Shown in pieces: positions 27,206 through 34,269 of a DNA stretch of 64,000 bases (the first letter of the stretch is position 1; each line of letters starts with the position of its first letter). This DNA is from Sphingobacteriaceae bacterium. Lineage in GTDB: Bacteria > Bacteroidota > Bacteroidia > Sphingobacteriales > Sphingobacteriaceae. Where the stretch lies: positions 124,001-188,000 of the forward strand of contig JAGIAD010000008.1 of NCBI GenBank assembly GCA_017745075.1. Direction: 5' to 3'. The notes under the pieces were generated by a model, which searched no databases, was not told where the DNA came from, and saw nothing but the letters and a program-made list of their open reading frames with translations. Both the position numbers and the translations under genes were made by a program.

Positions 27206-27700
27206 ATGGGCAGAACAAGAAAGGTAGAATTTATATACGGCGATATATATAAAGATATAGATTTTGGTACTTATGCCTTAATGATGTATTATGCTAAACA
27301 ATTAAATTCAACGAAAGCAGAATTTTTTTTTAATGCCACCTTAACTGAATATGCGTTTAGGGCAGAGCATGATTTATCAACAGGAGATTTGGATGGTGTT
27401 GATGATTTAGAAGCACATTTCATACCTCAAGAGATAAGGGACTCTATTATTTTTATAGATAATGAGCTCATACCTGCACTTAATAACGAAACTTTGAATT
27501 TAATTGAAAAGTATGGAGGTAGAGATAATTTCTATAAACTTTTTTATACTAATCCTGGTTATTTAATTGCATTAGGATTAAATGATGATGAGTTTTATTT
27601 TGATATACCAAGCTCAATTGTTGCTTTTTTAGGTCGTTTAAAAATTGTATTTGAACTTGCTTTAAATGCCAATACACCTTATGAGGTTTTTATTCATTAA
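27206..27700 (+). CDS. Unrecognised 164-aa protein, probable immunity protein (cassette 1)
   Basis: No family recognised. The protein is acidic and cytoplasmic, without a signal peptide or membrane segment. It begins MGRTRKVEFIYGDIYKDIDF and has a helical middle with a hydrophobic C-terminal third (SSIVAFLGRLKIVFELALNA). It starts one base after the stop of a C-terminal toxin-like fragment, and a terminator and REP cluster follow. Position, size and acidic character are those of immunity proteins in polymorphic-toxin cassettes; this is inference from context. The gene is markedly AT-rich relative to the SelW-side genes. Confidence 0.6.
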   Translation: MGRTRKVEFIYGDIYKDIDFGTYALMMYYAKQLNSTKAEFFFNATLTEYAFRAEHDLSTGDLDGVDDLEAHFIPQEIRDSIIFIDNELIPALNNETLNLIEKYGGRDNFYKLFYTNPGYLIALGLNDDEFYFDIPSSIVAFLGRLKIVFELALNANTPYEVFIH

Positions 27701-27702
27701 TT

Positions 27703-27785
27703 CGTCGCTAGCGCACGCGCAATGTTGTTAAGTTGGCACAAGTGAAAATAAGTTAACCCCCTCGCTAACACACGCGTGCGGCATG
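27703..27785. repeat. REP pair (two half-diverged GC-rich elements)
   Basis: CGTCGCTAGCGCACGCGCAATG at 27703 and CCTCGCTAACACACGCGTGCGGCATG at 27759 repeat the CTAGCGCACGCG theme about 55 bp apart, with AAGTTGGCACAAGTGAAAATAAGTTAA-type spacer. The same spacer type recurs at 32600-32640, so these are ends of the same element class. Confidence 0.7.
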
Positions 27786-27810
27786 TGAATAAAAGCTACA
27801 ATATTTTTAA

Positions 27811-27836
27811 AAGACCGCCATTGCCGCGGTCTTTTT
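27811..27836 (+). terminator. Terminator after cassette 1
   Basis: AAGACCGC and GCGGTCTT form an 8-bp stem around CATTGCC, followed by TTT. It lies 110 bp past the immunity-like gene and before a RAYT remnant. Confidence 0.8.
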
Positions 27837-27889
27837 GATTTTAAGATATTTTTACGGATACGAGATGGCTAAATATCATATTAACTATA

Positions 27890-28027
27890 TGGAGTACAGC
27901 TGTTATTGAGCAAAAATTAGATTATTTCCATAATAATCCTGTAGCGGTAGGTTTTGTTAACGTGGCCTGGCATTGGAAATACAGCAGTGGAGGCAAAGGA
28001 TGGATGGAATTGGAAGAGTTCGGGTAA
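27890..28027 (+). pseudogene. RAYT transposase remnant (C-terminal part)
   Basis: In one frame the DNA encodes WSTAVIEQKLDYFHNNPVAV and then VAWHWKYSSGGKGWMELEEFG before a stop. This matches the intact RAYT protein (34618-35163) from its STAVIEQ segment onward, minus about four residues (AIDY). The catalytic-Tyr segment (DYFHNNP) is kept, but the HxH part is missing. It is followed by a REP and a toxin-like fragment in the same frame. Confidence 0.85.
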
Positions 28028-28231
28028 CGAAAAAGGCACACGCGGTACACGTGCGGCAGTGAGAGGCTCAGGATAGAAAATAATAGATTGTATATTTTGA
28101 AACAGGAGTTAAAGGCAATTCCTCAAAATTTACAACCTGTAACTACAAATAGAAAATTCGATTTTAACATTTACAGTTCGGATGATTTGATTAGAAGTCT
28201 TCCTCCGGAAAAGAAAATTAATTTAAATTAA
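28028..28231 (+). pseudogene. C-terminal toxin-like fragment (cassette 2), starting within a REP
   Basis: Directly after the RAYT remnant's stop, the same frame runs through a REP (CACACGCGGTACACGTGCGG at 28037-28056) and then encodes about 57 residues, including FDFNIYSSDDLIRSLPPEKK, ending in TAA at 28229. It has no start of its own. Four bases later an immunity-like gene begins. It reads like the tail of a displaced toxin; family unknown. Confidence 0.5.
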
Positions 28232-28235
28232 AAAG

Positions 28236-28844
28236 ATGAATTTGAAATATCAATATTTAGGAGAAGAAATTAGCCCTCAACAAGCAAGCCAACTTAATAA
28301 GTTTGAAAAAATTTATATTTTACCAAATGGAGAAAAGAAAAAAGTTGAAATTTTTAAAGACAAGGAAATAAGAAAGATAAACTATTATCGTGATGAGAAT
28401 GAAACGGAAGAGGATGCTATTGGGATATTATCGTCATCTGGAGTGGGATACAATATAATTACAAGACAAAATTATAACACTTATTTAATTGAAAATACAA
28501 ATGTATATTTAGGAAATATTAAGATAGGTGAGTTTAAAATTCTGATCGATCAAGATAATGAAATAATATGTTTTCAAGGAATTGATATTGTTTCAAATCA
28601 GCCAATTTTCGAAGAAACTACAAAACATCTAGGACACTACGAAGACGAAAGAAGTACACATTACTGTACATTTCATTATAATGCAGATGGAAGCTTATTT
28701 TATTGTGAATTTAATTATATGAGTGATTATGATACCGAGGAGTTTCATCAAGACAACATACATTTGATCAGAGAAAAATTTGTTTTAACAGACCAAATGT
28801 ATAATTATTACCTTACCGCTCAATTTCTACCACCTTTGGTATAA
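28236..28844 (+). CDS. Unrecognised 202-aa protein, probable immunity protein (cassette 2, paralogue A)
   Basis: No known family recognised. It starts MNLKYQYLGEEISPQQASQLNKFEKIYI. The next gene (28853) has the same N-terminal plan (IKYKNSIGSFITDQQVKELNEYNKI), so the two are diverged paralogues. The protein is acidic, without signal peptide or membrane segment. It lies 4 bp after a toxin-like tail and 8 bp before its paralogue, which implies co-transcription. Paralogous immunity genes behind one toxin tip are common in polymorphic-toxin loci; the role is inferred from this context only. Confidence 0.6.
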   Translation: MNLKYQYLGEEISPQQASQLNKFEKIYILPNGEKKKVEIFKDKEIRKINYYRDENETEEDAIGILSSSGVGYNIITRQNYNTYLIENTNVYLGNIKIGEFKILIDQDNEIICFQGIDIVSNQPIFEETTKHLGHYEDERSTHYCTFHYNADGSLFYCEFNYMSDYDTEEFHQDNIHLIREKFVLTDQMYNYYLTAQFLPPLV

Positions 28845-28852
28845 TATTTAAG

Positions 28853-29497
28853 ATGCAGATTAAATACAAAAATAGTATCGGCAGTTTTATAACTGATCAG
28901 CAAGTAAAAGAACTAAATGAATATAATAAAATAACTTACCAAGACAATGAAATAAAAACTATAGAAAGTTTTATTAGTAGTAAAACAAAGAATCAAACGG
29001 TCATCAGTTATTTTTTAGATGATAGAGAAGATAAACAAGTTATTGTTGAACAAAATACAAGTGTTATAGAAAATAAAAGCTGTTTAATATATTTTAATAA
29101 AGAAAGCAAAAATGGTTTTAATTTATGGGATATAGAAGAATATAATAGTGAAGGTATACTTCGTTTTAAAAGTAAGGAGGCTTATGACAACAAACATAGA
29201 CTTGTTTTTATGGGCAAATTTAACAATGATACAGATATACTTGAAAGTGGCTCGTTTAAATTTTATTATTTAAATAAATATGAAGATGAATACAAAGATA
29301 GATTACTGAAAATTACCTACGATGAACATGGAGATGTTGATGTTATTATCGATATCAATGACCATTTTGACTATTATAAAGCACCTAGTTTGGATGAGTT
29401 TTTAGCTGATGATGTAGGACAAATATTGTTCCCTTGGAACGAACACCCTTATTATCATTCTGCCTATCCTTTTTTGCCAGAGTCCCCAAATATTTAA
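28853..29497 (+). CDS. Unrecognised 214-aa protein, probable immunity protein (cassette 2, paralogue B)
   Basis: Related to the preceding gene by its N-terminal pattern and by the GxIxxK/ENTNVY-versus-QNTSVI segment, but the C-terminal half differs (DEHGDVDVIIDINDHFDYYK, then LFPWNEHPYYHSAYPF). Acidic, cytoplasmic, no known domain. It is 8 bp after paralogue A and 3 bp before the DEDDh exonuclease gene, so all three are likely one transcript. Function is inferred from position; it may protect against the same toxin or a lost one. Confidence 0.6.
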   Translation: MQIKYKNSIGSFITDQQVKELNEYNKITYQDNEIKTIESFISSKTKNQTVISYFLDDREDKQVIVEQNTSVIENKSCLIYFNKESKNGFNLWDIEEYNSEGILRFKSKEAYDNKHRLVFMGKFNNDTDILESGSFKFYYLNKYEDEYKDRLLKITYDEHGDVDVIIDINDHFDYYKAPSLDEFLADDVGQILFPWNEHPYYHSAYPFLPESPNI

Positions 29498-29500
29498 ACC

Positions 29501-30049
29501 ATGCCAAACCTATTAGATAAAATTATTGTCATTGATGTAGAGGCTACCTGTTGGGAAGGAGCACCCCCTGCGGGCATGGAAAGCGATATCATCGAAATTG
29601 GTATCTGTTTAGTGGATGTACAAACTGGAGAGATAACAGACAACAGGGCGATTTTGGTCAAACCAGAACGGTCTATTATCAGTCCTTTCTGTACCGAACT
29701 TACTACCATTACACCCGAAATGGTTGCTAAGGATGGAATATCATTTAAAGAGGCCTGTTCCGTATTAAGAAAAGAATACGTATCTCAAAAAAGGGTATGG
29801 GCAAGTTTTGGCGCTTACGATTTAAAACAATTTCAACGTCAATGTGCTGCTATGGGTGTTGGCTTTCCTTTTGGTCCATCGCACATTAATGTTAAAACTT
29901 TGTTTGCCTTAAAAAATAAATTGGGTCATGAGGAAGGAATGGCAGGTGCACTTAAAATGTTGGATATCCCATTAAAAGGTACCCACCACCGTGGAGTAGA
30001 TGATGCATTTAACATTGCTAAAATATTAAACCAGATTTTAAGTAATTAA
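29501..30049 (+). CDS. DEDDh 3'-5' exonuclease, KapD/ERI1-like
   Basis: The 182-residue protein holds the exonuclease motifs: ExoI IIVIDVEATCW (Asp and Glu), ExoII with SFGAYDLKQFQRQ (Asp), and ExoIII HHRGVDDAFNIA (His and Asp). This gives the DEDDh set typical of the ERI1/KapD branch, which trims RNA or DNA 3' ends. No signal peptide; intact length. It sits inside the toxin-immunity island, only 3 bp after a putative immunity gene, and is followed by a REP palindrome. It may be a passenger of the island or a nucleic-acid enzyme recruited by a cassette. Activity is likely; substrate unknown. Confidence 0.9.
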   Translation: MPNLLDKIIVIDVEATCWEGAPPAGMESDIIEIGICLVDVQTGEITDNRAILVKPERSIISPFCTELTTITPEMVAKDGISFKEACSVLRKEYVSQKRVWASFGAYDLKQFQRQCAAMGVGFPFGPSHINVKTLFALKNKLGHEEGMAGALKMLDIPLKGTHHRGVDDAFNIAKILNQILSN

Positions 30050-30063
30050 TTTTCTTGTCTTAC

Positions 30064-30106
30064 ACCCCTCCCTAGCGCACGCGGTACGCGTGCGCTAGGG
30101 AGGGGT
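30064..30106. repeat. 43-nt perfect REP palindrome
   Basis: The left arm ACCCCTCCCTAGCGCACGCG and right arm CGCGTGCGCTAGGGAGGGGT are exact reverse complements (20 nt each) around GTA. It is the most complete palindrome of the REP family here, and no transposase gene adjoins it. It lies after the exonuclease gene and may also terminate transcription. The CCCTAGCGCACGCG arm matches the termini of the RAYT unit at 34270. Confidence 0.85.
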
Positions 30107-30126
30107 AAAAATAAATTACTAAAATT

Positions 30127-30588
30127 ATGAATGTAGATTTTATAGATTACAAGGATGATAAAGGATTTTACATATCAAACATATTTATGCAGTTAGCAAT
30201 TTACTTTATTAATGAAGAGTTTAAAAAGGATCAATACGTTTTTGTAAATAAAAATCGTATTTCGAGATATCATTCAAGCATTATAAATGGTCATGAAAGC
30301 GGATACTTTGCACTATGCTGGGATTTGTATATAGAAAATTCTTCAGAGGAACAGACAATGGTTCAAGTCCTTCAAACTGTTAAAACTATCATACAGAATA
30401 AAGGGGTATATATTTCCATTGCAGAACTACAGGCCATTCCCACAACGGATAAGGATTTTAAATTGTTCTATAGCAGAAATCCATTTCCTACAGCAGAATT
30501 AATTAAAATTATTGATGCACTTATTGAAATGTTACAAAATACTTGGGATTCTACTGATTACGATATGGAAATTAATTATCGATACTAA
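30127..30588 (+). CDS. Unrecognised 153-aa protein, probable immunity protein (cassette 3, intact paralogue)
   Basis: No known family recognised. Features: acidic, cytoplasmic, helical C-terminus (AELIKIIDALIEMLQNTWDSTDYDMEINYRY). The next gene at 30666 is a clear paralogue; they share KTIIQNKGVYIS(I/V)AELQ and DFKLFYSR-PFPT segments. It is preceded by the 43-nt palindrome. The 3' flank (AGGTCATAGC...CTTTTT) is also duplicated after the second copy, so the whole gene-plus-terminator unit was tandemly duplicated. Role as immunity protein is inferred from the island context. Confidence 0.6.
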   Translation: MNVDFIDYKDDKGFYISNIFMQLAIYFINEEFKKDQYVFVNKNRISRYHSSIINGHESGYFALCWDLYIENSSEEQTMVQVLQTVKTIIQNKGVYISIAELQAIPTTDKDFKLFYSRNPFPTAELIKIIDALIEMLQNTWDSTDYDMEINYRY

Positions 30589-30665
30589 CGTGAACTTATA
30601 ATGCTTTCATTAGGTCATAGCTTTTAACTACGCCTTTTTCATGTAAACCCTAAATTATTAAAAAA

Positions 30666-31127
30666 ATGGCGGATACTTTTGTTACTTACAAAAAAGGTGA
30701 AGGATTTTGGATACATGAAGATTTTATTCAACTAGCTTTATGCTACATAGTACAAGAAATTTCGAAGAATCAGTATGATATTTCGAATAAACAAGAATTA
30801 TTAGAAGACTTAAATGTTGACATTCAAGGTTACACGCATGGATATATGAGTATTGGATTATTTGAATATATTGATTCGATATCGGAAGAACAAAAAATGA
30901 TTCAAATCCTTCAAAATTTAATAACTATTATACAAAACAAAGGAGCTTATATTTCTGTAGCAGAGCTTCAATCGATTTCTACCGAAGATGAGGATTTTAA
31001 ATTATTATATAGCAGAAAGCCATTTCCAACCTCAGAATTGATAAAGATTCTTGATGCGCTTATAAAAATGCTGTAAGGAACTTGGGATTCAACAAATTAT
31101 AGCATGGATATTAATTATAAGTATTAA
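30666..31127 (+). pseudogene. Paralogue of the 30127 gene, shortened by a nonsense codon
   Basis: The frame opens at 30666 and stops at TAA 31074-31076 (136 residues). Reading on in frame gives GTWDSTNYSMDINYKY and a second stop at 31125, which matches the paralogue's tail NTWDSTDYDMEINYRY. The first stop replaces the paralogue's Gln after EML, a single C-to-T change (CAA to TAA). So the protein lost 17-18 C-terminal residues recently. It may still fold, since most of the domain is kept. Similarity is seen in the sequence; loss of function is inferred. Confidence 0.7.
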
Positions 31128-31150
31128 CACGGGCTTGTAAAGTTCTAATT

Positions 31151-31182
31151 AGGTCATAGCTTTTTATTTATGGCCTTTTTAA
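31151..31182 (+). terminator. Terminator-like hairpin after the cassette 3 paralogue
   Basis: AGGTCATA and TTATGGCC flank a short loop followed by TTTTT. A related sequence follows the first paralogue at 30615-30640 (AGGTCATAGC..CTACGCCTTTTT), reflecting the tandem duplication. Confidence 0.6.
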
Positions 31183-31192
31183 TCAAAAGACC

Positions 31193-31899
31193 CCTCACTA
31201 GCGCAAGTCTTAGCGGGCAAGATAGTGTGCTGTATGACTTGTGCTTTTAAATAATGCTTTATTATCACTTATAATCCTTTTATATTTAAGCATGAGCATA
31301 AAATATAAGTTTCATGATTCTACAGCAATATACTTTGTTTCTTTTGCAGTTGTAGGCTGGATTGATGTTTTTACGCGTACGGTTTACAGAGACCTGCTAC
31401 TGGAAAGTTTAACTTATTGTAGAAAAGAAAAAGGCCTTAACCTGCAGCATGGGTAATTATGAGCAACCACATACATTTAATTATGAGTAGCAGAGCGGGA
31501 TATTTATTGGCCAACATTACGCGCGATTTAAAGAAGTATTAAGCAGTTAGTATCTTAAAAGCAATAAAAGACCTCGCGATTGAAAGCAGAAAAGAATGGA
31601 TGCTTTACTTGTTTGCTAAAGCCGGACAACAAAACAGCAATAATAAAAACTTTCAGTTTTGGCGGCAGGATAATCATCCCATCGAATTAGATCCTTATTC
31701 GAATATGTTCGAAGAACGGATTAATGATCTGCATAATAATCCGGTTGAAGCTGGGCTGGTGGCAAATGCTTCAGACTATTTATACAGTAATGCTTTAGAT
31801 TACGAAGGAGGGAAAGGATTGATTGGCATTGATCTATTGGTTTAACCAGGGCACAAGTCGGGCCGCTGCTTAGGGCCGGGACGCTAAGACTTGCGCCAG
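31193..31899 (+). mobile_element. RAYT unit, copy 1 (broken transposase)
   Basis: The left end CCTCACTAGCGCAAGTCTTAGCGGGC and right end CCGGGACGCTAAGACTTGCGCCAG are inverted relative to each other (core GCGCAAGTCTTAGCG). The unit is about 707 bp and almost identical to copy 2 at 32640-33350. It contains a disrupted RAYT gene. Immediately right of it, an in-frame toxin-like tail starts. Confidence 0.85.
31292..31845 (+). pseudogene. RAYT (Y1 transposase family) pseudogene, copy 1
   Basis: It begins MSIKYKFHDSTAIYFVSF like copy 2, but a one-base deletion in the CTGCAGCATGGG stretch (copy 2 has CTGCATGCCTGGG) shifts the frame before the HxH motif. An in-frame TAA also replaces TCA near 31541. 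The later part is open from about 31600 and encodes KAGQQNSNNKNFQFWRQDNHP and EERINDLHNNPVEAG. Here the segment that normally holds the catalytic Tyr (NYLHNNP in copy 2) reads NDLHNNP, so Tyr is Asp. It is inactive by at least three lesions. Confidence 0.88.
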
Positions 31900-31900
31900 A

Positions 31901-32023
31901 ATGGGTGGTTATTGGGTTTACCTTAAAAATCTAGCAGCCAAATCTGGCAAAACAATAGAAATAAAAGTAATTGCCCACCAGGATGCTCCGACTATTGGGG
32001 AACTAAAGAAACTTATTAATTAG
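31901..32023 (+). pseudogene. C-terminal toxin-like fragment (cassette 4)
   Basis: Starting next to the right end of RAYT copy 1, an open stretch encodes about 40 residues (YWVYLKNLAAKSGKTIEIKV, then AHQDAPTIGELKKLIN) up to TAG 32021. It is followed 2 bp later by a SUKH/SMI1-like immunity gene. The ATG at 31901 may be chance. It resembles the tail of a toxin domain displaced by the RAYT unit; family not recognised. Confidence 0.5.
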
Positions 32024-32025
32024 AA

Positions 32026-32502
32026 ATGGAAATAACTTATTTACAATATTTAAGAGATAATCCGGTTAAACAGGGGTTAACTAAAGATTTTTCAATAGAA
32101 TCAATTTCTCTCCAAGAAATAGAACAATTAGAAGTAATGTATAACAATGGTAATCCTTTCCCAAAAGCGCTGAAAGAATTACTTTTTCTTGCGGGAAACT
32201 TTTGCTATGTTTTAGATTATGGAATATGGGATACCCAACAAGAATTGCAAGATGCTGTAAGGGAAAAAATGGCAGATGAAAATAGGATTATCTCGCGACC
32301 TTTTTATGTTATTGATACCTATAATTCAGGTGACCATTTTATATTTATTTACTTGGATGAGGGAGACAATCCACCAACTTTTGTTGGGCATTACAGGGAT
32401 AGAGATGATAGACCTAATTGGATAACACCTATTACCCCAACACTTTCAAAATTAATTAATGATGGCATTGACAGAGTAAAGCAGGGTAGAAATCCATTCT
32501 AA
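32026..32502 (+). CDS. SMI1/KNR4 (SUKH) family immunity protein (cassette 4)
   Basis: The 158-residue protein has SUKH hallmarks: an N-terminal helix with EIEQLEVMYNNGNPFPKALKELLFLAG (the SxxEIxxLExxxGxxLPxxlkxfL pattern) and later RPFYVIDTYNSGDHFIFIYLDEG. The SUKH superfamily is a large family of immunity proteins that neutralise nuclease and other toxins of contact-dependent and type VI/VII systems. It follows a toxin-like C-terminal fragment by 2 bp. Cytoplasmic, acidic, single domain. The cognate toxin has been reduced to a tail, so the gene is an orphan immunity determinant here. Family moderately certain. Confidence 0.78.
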   Translation: MEITYLQYLRDNPVKQGLTKDFSIESISLQEIEQLEVMYNNGNPFPKALKELLFLAGNFCYVLDYGIWDTQQELQDAVREKMADENRIISRPFYVIDTYNSGDHFIFIYLDEGDNPPTFVGHYRDRDDRPNWITPITPTLSKLINDGIDRVKQGRNPF

Positions 32503-32577
32503 AAAAATAAATTTGTTACTATTCGTGCATGTCAAATATAGAATCTGCTCCATAAGTTAATTCTATATCATATCTCT

Positions 32578-32639
32578 CCTCGCTAACGCACGCGAAATGT
32601 TATTAAGTTAAGCATCTACACAATTGAAAATAATTTAAT
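32578..32639. repeat. REP element and spacer before RAYT copy 2
   Basis: CCTCGCTAACGCACGCGAAATG followed by TTATTAAGTTAAGCATCTACACAATTGAAAATAATTTAAT and then CCCTCACTAGCGCA of RAYT copy 2. The arrangement parallels 27703-27785 (two REPs about 55 bp apart with a TTAAGTT...GTGAAAATAAGTTAA-like spacer). Confidence 0.65.
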
Positions 32640-33350
32640 CCCTCACTAGCGCAAGTCTTAGCGGGCAATACAGTGTGCTGTATGACTTGTGCTTTTAAAT
32701 AATGCTTTATTATCACTTATAATCCTTTATATTTAAGCATGAGCATAAAATATAAGTTTCATGATTCTACAGCAATATACTTTGTTTCTTTCGCAGTTGT
32801 AGGCTGGATTGATGTTTTTACGCGTACAGTTTACCGAGACCTGCTACTGGAAAGTTTAACTTATTGTAGAAAAGAAAAAGGCCTTAACCTGCATGCCTGG
32901 GTAATTATGAGCAACCACGTACATTTAATGGTGAGTAGCAGAGAAGGATATTTATTGGCCAACATTATGCGCGATTTAAAGAAGTATTCAGCAGTTCGTA
33001 TCTTAAAAGCAATAAAAGACTGCGCGATTGAAAGCAGAAAAGAATGGATGCTTTACTTGTTTGCTAAAGCCGGACAACAAAACAGCAATAATAAAAATTT
33101 TCAGTTTTGGCGGTAGGATAATCATCCCATCGAATTAGATCCTTATTCGAATATGTTCGAAGAACGGATTAATTATCTGCATAATAATCCGGTTGAGCCT
33201 GGGTTGGTGGCAGATGCCTCAGACTATTTATACAGTAGTGCTATAGATTACGAAGGAGGGAAAGGATTGATTGGCATTGATCTATTGGTTTAACCAGGGC
33301 ACAAGTCGGGTCGCTACTTAGGGCCGGGACGCTAAGACTTGCGCCAGAAC
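32640..33350 (+). mobile_element. RAYT unit, copy 2 (transposase interrupted by one stop)
   Basis: About 711 bp, with the same inverted ends as copy 1 (CCTCACTAGCGCAAGTCTTAGCGGGC and CCGGGACGCTAAGACTTGCGCCAG). It is nearly identical to copy 1 along its length. Directly to the right is a short protein tail in frame, then two immunity-like genes. Confidence 0.85.
32739..33293 (+). pseudogene. RAYT (Y1 transposase family) pseudogene, copy 2
   Basis: The full gene would encode 184 residues: N-terminal MSIKYKFHDSTAIYFVSF, HxH in SNHVHLMV and Tyr in NYLHNNPVEPG, ending IDYEGGKGLIGIDLLV. A TAG at 33114-33116 interrupts it after FQFWR, where copy 1 has CAG (Gln). All other motifs are intact, so one base change separates it from a complete transposase gene. 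RAYTs are single-copy relatives of IS200/IS605 that act on REP palindromes. Confidence 0.88.
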
Positions 33351-33395
33351 GGGGGAAATATTGAATCTACTTATCCAAGCATAAGAAAATTATAA
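33348..33395 (+). pseudogene. Very short protein tail right of RAYT copy 2 (cassette 5)
   Basis: One frame gives NGGNIESTYPSIRKL followed by TAA, 5 bp before the next immunity-like gene. It is only 15 codons, so alone it proves nothing. I list it because the same arrangement (REP or RAYT end, protein tail, immunity gene) occurs at 27037, 28028, 31901 and 35153. Confidence 0.25.
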
Positions 33396-33400
33396 ATGAG

Positions 33401-33781
33401 ATGAATCTAAGCATAATTAATAAATATAAAATTTCATTCCAAAATCAAATTATAGAATGGGATACAAAAGACAAAGAGATTAGCAAAACAATTATTACTA
33501 ATAATTCATATTTATCTACTTTTTTGATTGATTGGGATTCAATATCGGAAATTAATGAACTTCTTATTCCTGGAATAGATGAAGCATTGGGCAATCCTAA
33601 TGCCGAAATTGATAATGGTAGTGCTACTATAAATATCATTATAAAAAATGACGTTGTGATTTTTTATGATAATCATTCCCCAAGTTCGGTTTATAGGCTT
33701 CCAACCTTAGATTTTAAGGAAGTTATTCTTTCGTGGAGAGAGTTTTTAGCTACACCACCATTAAATGGATCGAAGGTCTAA
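33401..33781 (+). CDS. Unrecognised 126-aa protein, probable immunity protein (cassette 5, A)
   Basis: No family recognised with certainty. It is acidic and cytoplasmic, with an IDNGSATINIIIKNDVVIFY strand region and a C-terminal FKEVILSWREFLATPP helix. The next gene ends in a similar LQDFLDILHEWKSFLISLP, so the two share a fold plan. It follows the right end of RAYT copy 2 and precedes its partner by 9 bp. Small acidic proteins with this EW.SFL tail are often next to toxin domains in Bacteroidota, but the match is from memory. Function inferred from position. Confidence 0.55.
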   Translation: MNLSIINKYKISFQNQIIEWDTKDKEISKTIITNNSYLSTFLIDWDSISEINELLIPGIDEALGNPNAEIDNGSATINIIIKNDVVIFYDNHSPSSVYRLPTLDFKEVILSWREFLATPPLNGSKV

Positions 33782-33790
33782 GAACTAATT

Positions 33791-34180
33791 ATGAATAAAG
33801 CAAAACAATATCATTTGAATTTTAGAATTATTTCAAATGACGATGGAACAAAAACACCAAATGTTTACTCAGATACAAACTCCAATGGAACTATTAATGG
33901 AGATGTTGCTAGTTTTATGGATTATCTAGGGCCAGATGGAGTTGATTGGGTTGTCGATGAAATAATGAGCCTTAATGCATTTAATTCTAATATTAATGGT
34001 TATACAATTATTGGGAGTTATGAAGTAATAGTTGAAGTATTTTCTCCACCAGCTAGGGCCGTTTTTAACGAGGGGGGAGCAGATACCGTGATACCTTTAC
34101 AGGATTTTTTAGACATTTTACATGAGTGGAAGAGCTTTTTAATCTCGCTTCCTTATAAACATGATTTATCGGATAAATAG
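33791..34180 (+). CDS. Unrecognised 129-aa protein, probable immunity protein (cassette 5, B)
   Basis: A small acidic cytoplasmic protein with DVASFMDYLGPDGVDWVVDE and a C-terminal DFLDILHEWKSFLISLP that echoes the preceding gene, from which it is separated by 9 bp. No signal peptide, no catalytic motif. The next 90 bp are AT-rich and lead to the REP at the left end of the intact RAYT unit. Probably the second immunity protein of cassette 5. Function is inferred from context only. Confidence 0.55.
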   Translation: MNKAKQYHLNFRIISNDDGTKTPNVYSDTNSNGTINGDVASFMDYLGPDGVDWVVDEIMSLNAFNSNINGYTIIGSYEVIVEVFSPPARAVFNEGGADTVIPLQDFLDILHEWKSFLISLPYKHDLSDK

Positions 34181-34269
34181 GACTACAATGTTCTAAGAGA
34201 TACTTTTTGGTAATGAATCAATCTGAAAATGGTATTTTGTCGGCAAGAACTAAAATATGGCAAGATTGT

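Noticed and set aside
33114..33116. Stop-codon read-through or a recoded TAG in RAYT copy 2
   Set aside because: Copy 1 has CAG at this place, so a simple C-to-T change is sufficient. No sign of a recoding signal or suppressor gene here.
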